64,000 nt of DNA from Bacillota bacterium (GTDB lineage: Bacteria; Bacillota; Clostridia; Lachnospirales; Lachnospiraceae), in assembly GCA_023418475.1 (NCBI GenBank), contig JAEZZO010000033.1, positions 190,688-254,687 on the forward strand, read 5' to 3'. Of this stretch, positions 51,431 through 58,389 are shown piece after piece. Made by a program: the position numbers and the translations under genes. Every line of letters starts with the position of its first letter. Positions within the stretch are counted from its first letter, which is position 1. A model generated the notes under the pieces. The model ran no database searches, was not told the origin of the DNA, and saw only the letters and a program-made list of their open reading frames with translations.

Positions 51431-52702
51431 TTATGCTGAGGCTTGAAAAATAAAACAGCCATCCTTGATTGAAAACTGGAATACTCCACCATGCTTTTCC
51501 ACGATATGTGCCATGCTTTTTGTACCATAACCATGTCCTTCTTCCCTGGATATAGGCAGGCCCTGCTGGAATGCTGGTTCTGTCTGATAGTTGTTGCGCA
51601 GATCTATACACAGCTTGTTATTTTTGGAATATATACGCAGCAAAATGAAACGTTTACTGCTGTCTGCTATATTTGACGAGGCTTTTATAGCGTTTTCTAA
51701 AGCATTTGACAATAGAGAACAAAGCTCAGTGTCACTAAAGGGAAGGGAATCAGGTAGCTTTGCATCGATTGTTAATTTAATTTGTGAATGTATTGCTTTG
51801 GCGGAGAAAGCGGATAAAATCAAATTGACAGTTTCATTTTGGCAGAAGCGTAAGGGAGTGATAGCATCCATGTCAGACTGAGCAGTACTTAGGTATTCTT
51901 TGATCTCCTCAATGAGTCCCTTGGAGGCCAATCCCTGCAAAAGAGAAAAATGGTGACGCATATCATGCCGATAGGATGCTGCATTTTGCTGCAGCTGCCT
52001 CAGAGTGGCAAACTCTGCCTGTGCCAGCCGAAACTGCATATCCAGTTGATCTCGCTCTCTTTGGAGAGCGGTCTGTTTTTGCGACTTCTCGTAGTAAAGG
52101 ATGACGAACACAAAATAGAATATAGAGATTGTTGAGGGCATGAACTGCACCGCCCATTTTGTGCCACGGTATAGTACATCGGTGTAGACAGTGGTTGTAT
52201 AGTCGAACAGATAGTAAAAAAAGGGCACGCCACCCAAAAATAAGCAAGATTTGGACGATACCTCCATAAGCTGACGGATGGATCCTGCAACATATATTTT
52301 TAAAAAATAATAGAAAAGAAATACAGCAGAAATATAAAAAACATGGTCTGTATGTCTGCTGCCCAAGGCGGCACCCGCAAGGAAACCTACCCAGCGCGGA
52401 GCCTGGCAGCAAAGATAGCCGGAAAGTACGCTGACCGTGGATATAAGCCACGGGCGTTTATAATATAGCGAAAAAATAAATATCAAAGGCAGGTGGATAA
52501 TCAGTGGATACAGCTTTGATGTTAAATCCAAACCTAGAATCCACCAACTGGCGGTCTGTACGAAAAGAAAAATAAAGCAGAGTATACCAGTTTTAATCCT
52601 GTTTTTCCTAGTGAGCTCTATTCCTGCAAAGAGAACGGAAATCGTTATTCCAAAGACTAGAGAACATCCGAAACGCAGAAGTCCTATTACTGTTACTATC
52701 AT
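51431..52702 (-). CDS. GHKL sensor histidine kinase (AgrC-like), second system
   Basis: 423-aa sensor: about six membrane helices in the first 210 residues, a coiled coil, H-box SYRHDMRHHFSLL (about residue 250), N-box SNALENAIKAS and G-box GHGYGTKSMAHI. It overlaps the LytTR regulator gene upstream by 4 bases, so the two are coupled. It is a paralogue of the 15071-16348 kinase but clearly diverged. No AgrB/AgrD genes are seen. Confidence 0.9.
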   Translation of the reverse strand: MIVTVIGLLRFGCSLVFGITISVLFAGIELTRKNRIKTGILCFIFLFVQTASWWILGLDLTSKLYPLIIHLPLIFIFSLYYKRPWLISTVSVLSGYLCCQAPRWVGFLAGAALGSRHTDHVFYISAVFLFYYFLKIYVAGSIRQLMEVSSKSCLFLGGVPFFYYLFDYTTTVYTDVLYRGTKWAVQFMPSTISIFYFVFVILYYEKSQKQTALQRERDQLDMQFRLAQAEFATLRQLQQNAASYRHDMRHHFSLLQGLASKGLIEEIKEYLSTAQSDMDAITPLRFCQNETVNLILSAFSAKAIHSQIKLTIDAKLPDSLPFSDTELCSLLSNALENAIKASSNIADSSKRFILLRIYSKNNKLCIDLRNNYQTEPAFQQGLPISREEGHGYGTKSMAHIVEKHGGVFQFSIKDGCFIFQASA

Positions 52703-53451
52703 TTGTAAAATTCCTCCTCTATTTCATTGTTCCCCACCATTTGATAATTCAGATACTGCACTTTCATCTCCTTTGCCTTACCCTGAGCAATTGGAATAGA
52801 GGAAAGTGTCTGTAAGGTTATCTGATGATTTTCAATTGTATCCACATATTGCATATTAACAAGATAGGAACGATGGGGCTTAATAAAACATCCGTATTTC
52901 ATAAGATTGTAACATACACGGGAAAAAGATTCCGTACATTCGACTACCTTACCGGACCGCAGGTGATATAGCACACTTCTTCCAATAACCTCAGCAAAAA
53001 CTAAATTAGAGATTAGTACTTTTTGAAGGCCTTCATTACTCTTTACAATAACCGCATCCTCATCTTTTTTCACTTTCATCTGATCCAGAAGCTCATCAAA
53101 AGTAAAGAAAAATTTTTCTTTTGAGATTGGCTTCAATAGGTAATTAATAGCTTTTACCGAATAGCTCTCCAAGGCAAATTCAGGTGAGGATGTAAAGAAT
53201 AAAATCGGAGCGGTCTTGTCAAAACCACGAATTTCTTTTGCTACATCAATGCCCGTGAAGCCTGGCATAATAATATCCAGACAGTAGATATCAAACCGTT
53301 TTCCCTTTTCCAGGGCAGATATCAGATCAAATCCGTTCAGAAAGACGGCGTATTCACAGTTTATGTTTTTGGTAGTCCGGTATAGATTTACGTACTGCAC
53401 CATATTGGACAGCTCTTCAATATTGTCATCACAAACCGCAAGTTGTAGCAT
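52699..53451 (-). CDS. LytTR-family response regulator, second system
   Basis: 250-aa regulator with receiver domain (DD at 8-9, D59 in IYCLDIIMPG, K in NYLLKPIS) and LytTR DNA-binding domain from about 140 (FAEVIGRSVLYHL, KPHRSYLVNMQYVD). The ATG at 53451 is chosen because GGAGG lies 7 bases upstream; the ATG at 53457 overlaps it. The gene diverges from the secreted repeat protein at 53666 across a 214-base gap, suggesting direct control of that gene. Confidence 0.92.
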   Translation of the reverse strand: MLQLAVCDDNIEELSNMVQYVNLYRTTKNINCEYAVFLNGFDLISALEKGKRFDIYCLDIIMPGFTGIDVAKEIRGFDKTAPILFFTSSPEFALESYSVKAINYLLKPISKEKFFFTFDELLDQMKVKKDEDAVIVKSNEGLQKVLISNLVFAEVIGRSVLYHLRSGKVVECTESFSRVCYNLMKYGCFIKPHRSYLVNMQYVDTIENHQITLQTLSSIPIAQGKAKEMKVQYLNYQMVGNNEIEEEFYK

Positions 53452-53665
53452 AAGCATTCCTCCAGGTACTTTATTCCTCTATGACTCTCTATGATAAGTT
53501 TACCATAAAAATCAAGTTTTCTCAAACTAAGATACTATGATTCATGTCGGAAAAATTATGCTTCATACAAAAAACAATTTTTCGGACAGTTTTTTGTTAC
53601 TATAGAACGCAAGGGATCTCCCCTTGCAAATACTAGATTTATAAAAAAGAGAGGATGATAAGAGA

Positions 53666-54685
53666 ATGAAAAAAGTAGCAGTAGTATTAGGTATGATTTT
53701 GCTTGCAGCATTATTTGGAGGCTTCAATAGCACAATTGTAAATGCAGCAGCAAAGGTACAATCCATAGAGATTACAACTCTACCGGAAAAATGTTCTTAT
53801 AATGTTGGTGATGGTTATTCCACAAAAGGAATGGTGGTAATGGCTAAAATGTCGGATGGAAAGAAAGAAACTCTGGATAATTCAAAGATCACTTCATTTT
53901 CTGGAGTAGAACTGACGGAGGGAAGAGCTTTCACACAGGAAGGATGGAAATCTGTTGAGCTTCAGTATGAAGGAGTTAAGACAAGCTATGGCATTGCTGT
54001 CTTTGATCCCTCGAAAGAATACTTTATTACCTATAATTCTGAAGGCGGAAGCGCAATAGAAGCTACGAAGATTAATTCCTCTACAAAGGATTTTAAGCTG
54101 CCCTCACCCGTGAAAAAGGGAGCAACCTTCTTGGGATGGTATCATAGTAACGGCACAAAATATACCAAGTATCAGCCGGGAATGGGACCGAGCCTTACAT
54201 TTACGGCAAAATGGGGATATTCCATTAGATTTAATGCAAATGGCGGTACTGGAAAGATGAAAAACGGAGTCCTTAGTGAAGACTATAAGCTTCCCAAGAA
54301 TGGATTTAAGAGATCCGGCTACAAGTTTGTAGGCTGGAGTACGAAAAAAGCCGCAGATAATATGAGCTTTTATAATGTGGGAGATTTAGGCTCCTATATA
54401 GGGAATAATAAGAATGTGACTCTTTATGCGCAGTGGGTAAAGACAGCAACCTACAAGATAAGCTATGCATCTGTAAAAGGAGTAAAAATACCTTCCGATG
54501 CAATTAAGAAGTACACAGCAGGAAAGACAACAGCACTTCCCTATCCAATACTGACAGGGGGGAAAGAATTTGGTGGATGGATGATTACCATCAATGGAAA
54601 GAAATATGGCCAATATACAGAAATCCCTTCTTATTTGTCAGGAAATCTGAAATTAACACCTATGTTATATGAATTTGAAGGATAA
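53666..54685 (+). CDS. Secreted protein with Ig-like and InlB-type B-repeats
   Basis: 339-aa exported protein. Signal peptide 1-32 (VVLGMILLAALFGGFNSTIV...NAAA). A bacterial Ig-like (Big_4-type) domain at about 34-116. Two or three Listeria-Bacteroides (InlB B-type, Flg_new) repeats follow, with the hallmark Y/FNANGGTGKMKNG...GFKRSGYKFVGWSTKK and LYAQW. No LPXTG or membrane anchor is visible, so it is probably released or wall-associated through its repeats. GAGAGGATGATAAGAG carries the ribosome site. It diverges from a LytTR two-component pair, its likely regulator. Confidence 0.85.
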   Translation: MKKVAVVLGMILLAALFGGFNSTIVNAAAKVQSIEITTLPEKCSYNVGDGYSTKGMVVMAKMSDGKKETLDNSKITSFSGVELTEGRAFTQEGWKSVELQYEGVKTSYGIAVFDPSKEYFITYNSEGGSAIEATKINSSTKDFKLPSPVKKGATFLGWYHSNGTKYTKYQPGMGPSLTFTAKWGYSIRFNANGGTGKMKNGVLSEDYKLPKNGFKRSGYKFVGWSTKKAADNMSFYNVGDLGSYIGNNKNVTLYAQWVKTATYKISYASVKGVKIPSDAIKKYTAGKTTALPYPILTGGKEFGGWMITINGKKYGQYTEIPSYLSGNLKLTPMLYEFEG

Positions 54686-54742
54686 GATTAAAATAGCAAG
54701 GTTTAAGATATGGAGCGATATACTGAATGAAAGGTAAAGTTA

Positions 54743-54964
54743 ATGTATATTAAAGCAATGGATGCGGTGCAGACCTATGAGAACATGGTGCGAACCAGCC
54801 GCATGATCTACAACGATAGTGTGACTAAGCTTAACTGGGAAGTTAGAACGTTTCAGGTCTCCATGATTGCCGAAATTCTGAGAGTGCGACCAGGAAATTA
54901 TATGGAGGAGCAGGTCGACAACACGGATATCCCATGTATGCAAGTGTTAGGAAAGGTATCATAA
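54743..54964 (+). pseudogene. lemA: LemA C-terminal remnant
   Basis: 73 codons matching the C-terminal quarter of LemA proteins: YENMVRTSRMIYNDSVTKLN, then VRTFQVSMIAEILRVRPGNY and MEEQ. LemA is normally about 185 aa with an N-terminal membrane helix and a long helical bundle; those parts are missing and no ribosome-binding site stands before the ATG. Clearly a gene relic next to the structured leader region. Confidence 0.8.
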
Positions 54965-54995
54965 ATTATGATGTTAGAATACGCAGAATAAAGGA

Positions 54996-55023
54996 TTGAC
55001 AATTTATGCATATTCGGTATAAT
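54996..55023 (+). promoter_or_regulatory. Sigma-A promoter of the ABC-2 exporter leader
   Basis: Consensus TTGACA (54996-55001), 16 bases, consensus TATAAT (55018-55023). Transcription should start near 55030, about 515 bases before the first gene. Confidence 0.8.
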
Positions 55024-55271
55024 GGATATGGTAGAAATCGTTATACTAGTCAGAGCAATTACGGTTAACATTTTTCTGCATTTGTAATGATAAAAGAAAT
55101 GGGGGTAAGTGTTTATAATTGTTACAGAAAAGTAGATAACAACTGAATAGTTGTGAGGGTAACTGTAGAATTTACGCTATAGTTGCGTCCTCATATCGGT
55201 ATTTTTATACCGAGGTATCTGTCTAACTGATAACAACATACACTTCAAATAACCATATTAAATGAGAATTT

Positions 55272-55315
55272 AAGCACGGTTTGAAAGCATGGCTGTTTTG
55301 GTCGTGCTTTTTTTT
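55272..55315 (+). terminator. Leader terminator 1
   Basis: AAGCACG (55272-55278) pairs with CGTGCTT (55303-55309) with a 24-base interior, followed by a run of eight T (55308-55315). It lies inside the ABC leader, so an attenuator is likely. Confidence 0.7.
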
Positions 55316-55351
55316 CACCTTGAATAGGTGCAATCTTCTCATTTGAGTATG

Positions 55352-55405
55352 AAAAATCCACGGAAGCTGTATCCTTGCCAGGCAGATACTTTCGTGGATT
55401 TTTTT
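55352..55405 (+). terminator. Leader terminator 2
   Basis: AAAAATCCACG (55352-55362) pairs perfectly with CGTGGATTTTT (55393-55403), with seven T at the end (55399-55405). It is the second terminator-like hairpin within 140 bases. Confidence 0.75.
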
Positions 55406-55442
55406 ACCTGGATGCGCAGAAAACATGCGCAGGAATGGAGAA
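55406..55442 (+). repeat. Hairpin-SD element, copy 2 (37-bp direct repeat, left)
   Basis: Identical to 55505-55541. TGCGCA (55413-55418)/TGCGCA (55426-55431) stem with loop GAAAACA, then GGAATGGAG (55432-55440). No gene start follows at normal spacing; a 6-codon ORF starts at 55455. Confidence 0.65.
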
Positions 55443-55504
55443 AGGTTGAAAGAAATGCACTTTCAACCTCAATAGTTTTGTACCTGCGTAATCCTCGGTA
55501 CAAA

Positions 55505-55541
55505 ACCTGGATGCGCAGAAAACATGCGCAGGAATGGAGAA
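55505..55541 (+). repeat. Hairpin-SD element, copy 3 (37-bp direct repeat, right)
   Basis: Exact second copy. Its GGAATGGAG (55531-55539) is the Shine-Dalgarno region of the ABC ATPase ATG at 55547, with the same 7-base gap as copy 1 at 20525-20541. Confidence 0.7.
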
Positions 55542-55546
55542 GAAAG

Positions 55547-56542
55547 ATGAATGTGATTGAAACAAAAAATTTAACCAAAAGCTTCAAACGCTATAAAAAG
55601 CAGGAAGGTCTGACCGGCAGTATCAAAGGATTATTCCGGCGGGAGTATGAAGAGAAAACAGCTGTAAATAATCTAAACCTTATAGTGGAGGAAGGTGAGT
55701 TTGTCGGTTTAATCGGACCCAACGGAGCCGGAAAAACCACTCTTGTGAAAATGCTCACGGGAATTATTGCGCCGACCGCCGGAGAAATAAGTGTTCTGGG
55801 CTATTACCCGAATAAGCTTGAAAATGCACTAAAGGAGCAGTATGCCATTGTCATGGGTCAGAAGAGCCAGCTCTTTTTTGAACTTACAACGGAGGATACC
55901 CTGCATCTATTTAAAGAAATTTACGGACTTAGCGAAAGTATGTACCGTAAGAACAGAGACTATTTTATTGAACTCTTTGGTGTGAAGGATTTAATGAATG
56001 TACAGGTAAGAACCCTGTCCCTCGGAGAACGGATGAAGATGGAGTTGATTGTTGCACTACTGCACAATCCAAGGATTTTATTTCTGGATGAGCCGACAAT
56101 CGGACTGGATGCGGTGGCCGGTAAGCAGGTACGCAGTTTCTTGAAGGAAATAAATGAAGACAGGGGGACAACAATCCTGCTAACCTCTCATTATATGGAG
56201 GATATTAAAGCACTCTGCAGCCGTTCCGTAGTAGTTAATCACGGCAGCAAGATTTATGACGGCAAAACACATCAGTTATTTGAGCAATTTCAGAAACAGA
56301 AACAAATAACCGTAACTTTTGAAAAGCCTGTAGAGCTTACAATGGACCGGTTTTCCGGCAGATTTTTGGAAGATCATCCCTGTAAGAAAGTCATTGAACT
56401 GCCCAAAGAAAATGCAGGAGATGCTTTAAAATACCTGATGGAATTTCTGCCGGAGGATATCTCCGTGGAGGAAGAAGAAATCGGTAAAATAGTAGAAAGA
56501 ATTTATGCAGGGGGAGATTACGAGTATGAAAAAATATCTTGA
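55547..56542 (+). CDS. ABC-2 exporter ATPase (COG4586-like)
   Basis: 331-aa ATPase: Walker A GPNGAGKTT, Q-loop region MGQKSQLFFELTTEDTL, signature LSLGERMKMELI, Walker B LFLDEPTIGLD, H-loop LTSHYMED. The MGQKSQL stretch and pairing with two DUF990-class permeases fit the uncharacterised COG4586/4587/3694 exporter family. The ATG at 55547 is set by the GGAATGGAG box; the upstream in-frame extension is leader RNA. The 3' end overlaps permease 1 by 17 bases. Substrate unknown. Confidence 0.9.
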   Translation: MNVIETKNLTKSFKRYKKQEGLTGSIKGLFRREYEEKTAVNNLNLIVEEGEFVGLIGPNGAGKTTLVKMLTGIIAPTAGEISVLGYYPNKLENALKEQYAIVMGQKSQLFFELTTEDTLHLFKEIYGLSESMYRKNRDYFIELFGVKDLMNVQVRTLSLGERMKMELIVALLHNPRILFLDEPTIGLDAVAGKQVRSFLKEINEDRGTTILLTSHYMEDIKALCSRSVVVNHGSKIYDGKTHQLFEQFQKQKQITVTFEKPVELTMDRFSGRFLEDHPCKKVIELPKENAGDALKYLMEFLPEDISVEEEEIGKIVERIYAGGDYEYEKIS

Positions 56543-57320
56543 AATTGCTAAAATCTATTTGAAAACACAGTTAGCGTGGAAGGCAGATGCCATTTTCAGT
56601 ATTATTTTCACGGTAACTAAAATTATATTTGCCTATCTGCTCTGGGGAATCATATTCGAAGGAAGGGAGATGGTTTCCGGCTTTACCTATCACAGTATGC
56701 TGTCTTATTATATTATAAGCTCCTTCCTGACGCAGTTGGATATGTCCGGCAGAATTAGCAATGAAATCAGTTCCAGAATTCGAAACGGTACATTTTCCAA
56801 ATACATGGTGATCCCGGTACGGGTAGATAAATATTTTATAGCAATGGACGCAGGCTGGATATCCTTCTATGTGGTGGTGGATTTAATCGCAGCGGTTGTT
56901 TGGATCTTCCTTTTTCACATCAGGTTTGTTTTTACCGGAAATATACTGGTTATTCTATCCGCTGTTGTAATGATATTGCTTGGACTTTTATTTATGATTA
57001 AGCTTAATTACTATCTTGGATTACTTACCTTGAAATATCAGGAAATTAGTACTTTTTTAATGATAAAGGATAGTCTGGTTTCCCTGATCACAGGAAGTAT
57101 CATCCCTTTGGCTCTGCTTCCGGAGCATGTGATAGGATTTATGAAGATATTTCCTTTTTATTATATCACCTATCTGCCCTCCATGCTGCTGATTGGCAAA
57201 TGCGAGGAAGAAGCGTTCAGAGGAGTGATCATTCTGCTTGCCTGGTGTATTGGCATGGAAATGATAAACCGTAAGACATACCAAAAATATAGACTGAAAT
57301 TTGATGGGGTGGGAATATGA
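56526..57320 (+). CDS. ABC-2 exporter permease 1 (COG4587-like)
   Basis: 264-aa membrane protein with six helices (N-terminus KYLEIAKIYLKTQLAWKADA; IRNGTFSKYMVIPVRVDKYF cytoplasmic loop). The RNG...YM(V/I)IPV loop is typical of the family. The ATG at 56526 follows GGGGGAG. It overlaps the ATPase gene by 17 bases and permease 2 by 4, so the three are translationally coupled. Confidence 0.87.
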   Translation: MKKYLEIAKIYLKTQLAWKADAIFSIIFTVTKIIFAYLLWGIIFEGREMVSGFTYHSMLSYYIISSFLTQLDMSGRISNEISSRIRNGTFSKYMVIPVRVDKYFIAMDAGWISFYVVVDLIAAVVWIFLFHIRFVFTGNILVILSAVVMILLGLLFMIKLNYYLGLLTLKYQEISTFLMIKDSLVSLITGSIIPLALLPEHVIGFMKIFPFYYITYLPSMLLIGKCEEEAFRGVIILLAWCIGMEMINRKTYQKYRLKFDGVGI

Positions 57321-58126
57321 GAGTAAAAGCGAGGTTTAAGAGAAATACTAAAATTGTAGTAGAACTTATTAAGTTACGTTTTCATCAAATGATGATGTTC
57401 CGACTGGGTTTCTTCGGACCATTTTTTGTAGACAGCAGCGTTTTTCTAATACAACTTCTGGTTTTTCAGGCAATATATTCAAATATAGACCGGATAGGAT
57501 CCTGGGGAAGAGGTGAGATGATTATTTTTATTGGAACCTTCTCTATGGTTGATGCATTAAATATGATTATTTACTTCTTTGGCGTGAACTCTATACCAGA
57601 TAAAATAAAAAATGGAGAAATAGACCTTTATGTTACAAAGCCGGTCAGTCCACTGCTTCGGCTGACCTTTGAAAATGTAAATCCGGGATCGCTTCCACTG
57701 CTAGTATTTAGTACTGTGATAGTTCTATACGGGGTACATGTCGGAAATTTTAAGATTACTGCGACCGGTGCTTTACGGTATCTCTTTTGGGTTGTTTTGA
57801 TGACAATATTGTGGTATGAACTTGAAGTGATTATACGATCCATTTCATTTTATGTTATTTCAACAGCCAATATAACCCGGCTGGAAGAGGCAGGTATTGA
57901 TTTGTGTATGAAAATTCCTGGAGTGGTTTTTAAGGGGGTATATAAATTACTTTTTTATTGCATTCTTCCTTATGGACTTATTGCGACATTACCAACACTT
58001 AGCTTAACCGGAAGAAACCCCATCCAAATGTACTTGTTTGGAACGGGCATCGTAGCTATATTTGGAATAATAACTGGAGTTCTCTGGAAAATGGGACTGA
58101 AGCGGTATAACAGTGTCAGTTCATAA
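57317..58126 (+). CDS. ABC-2 exporter permease 2 (DUF990/COG3694-like)
   Basis: 269-aa membrane protein with six helices (VELIKLRFHQMMMFRLGFFG; IKNGEIDLYVTKPVSPLLRL). The KNGEIDLYVTKPVSPL loop is the DUF990 counterpart of the RNG loop in permease 1. ATGA overlap with the upstream stop. It completes the exporter. Confidence 0.87.
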   Translation: MRVKARFKRNTKIVVELIKLRFHQMMMFRLGFFGPFFVDSSVFLIQLLVFQAIYSNIDRIGSWGRGEMIIFIGTFSMVDALNMIIYFFGVNSIPDKIKNGEIDLYVTKPVSPLLRLTFENVNPGSLPLLVFSTVIVLYGVHVGNFKITATGALRYLFWVVLMTILWYELEVIIRSISFYVISTANITRLEEAGIDLCMKIPGVVFKGVYKLLFYCILPYGLIATLPTLSLTGRNPIQMYLFGTGIVAIFGIITGVLWKMGLKRYNSVSS

Positions 58127-58136
58127 AAAGTCGTTA

Positions 58137-58162
58137 GGCACCATGTCCTTTGGACAGGTGCC
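58137..58162 (+). promoter_or_regulatory. GC hairpin after the ABC-2 operon
   Basis: GGCACC-A-TGTCC and GGACA-GGTGCC pair over 11 bp with one bulge around TTT (58137-58162). No T-run follows, so it may be a weak terminator or a 3'-end stabiliser. Confidence 0.45.
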
Positions 58163-58180
58163 CTGTGAATAGTAACAGAA

Positions 58181-58194
58181 AGTCAATATTGACT
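58181..58194. promoter_or_regulatory. 14-bp perfect palindrome upstream of the GH3 gene
   Basis: AGTCAATATTGACT reads the same on both strands. It lies about 195 bases before the GH3 ATG and could bind a dimeric regulator; unproven. Confidence 0.35.
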
Positions 58195-58389
58195 GAATAG
58201 AAAGTCATAATGGGACTTGTACTCTCTTCTGGAAAATTATATGATAAAAAAGAGATATTATAAGATTTGGTGTCATAAGCCAGCAGGAATAAAATTCATT
58301 GTATTAGCAGTTATGCGTAATATGATGCATAAATCTGACTATTGTCACTAGAATTTCATCAGAAATATGATTTAGGAGGATATTGATTT

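Larger units (their letters stand above)
54965..55546 (+). other. Long structured leader of the ABC-2 exporter operon
   Basis: Begins with a strong promoter (54996-55023) and runs about 515 nt to the ATPase ATG. Paired arms: ACAACT 55139-55144/AGTTGT 55149-55154; GAGG 55155-55158/CCTC 55189-55192 enclosing AACTGTAG/CTATAGTT; TCGGTAT 55196-55202/ATACCGA 55207-55213; two terminator-like hairpins; a duplicated 37-bp unit; AGGTTGAAAG 55443-55452/CTTTCAACCT 55460-55469; TTTTGTACC 55476-55484/GGTACAAAA 55497-55505. I do not recognise a known riboswitch class. Confidence 0.65.

Noticed and set aside
55455..55475. Six-codon ORF after the first hairpin-SD copy as an attenuation peptide
   Set aside because: 14-base spacing to the GGAG is too long and the codons show no bias; kept only as a note in the repeat entry.
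55328..55546. In-frame N-terminal extension of the ABC ATPase containing two copies of a peptide MRRKHAQEWR
   Set aside because: The repeats are hairpin-SD RNA elements: the 20506 copy differs at paired positions in a compensatory way, and the extension runs through a terminator hairpin. A normal ribosome site precedes the ATG at 55547.
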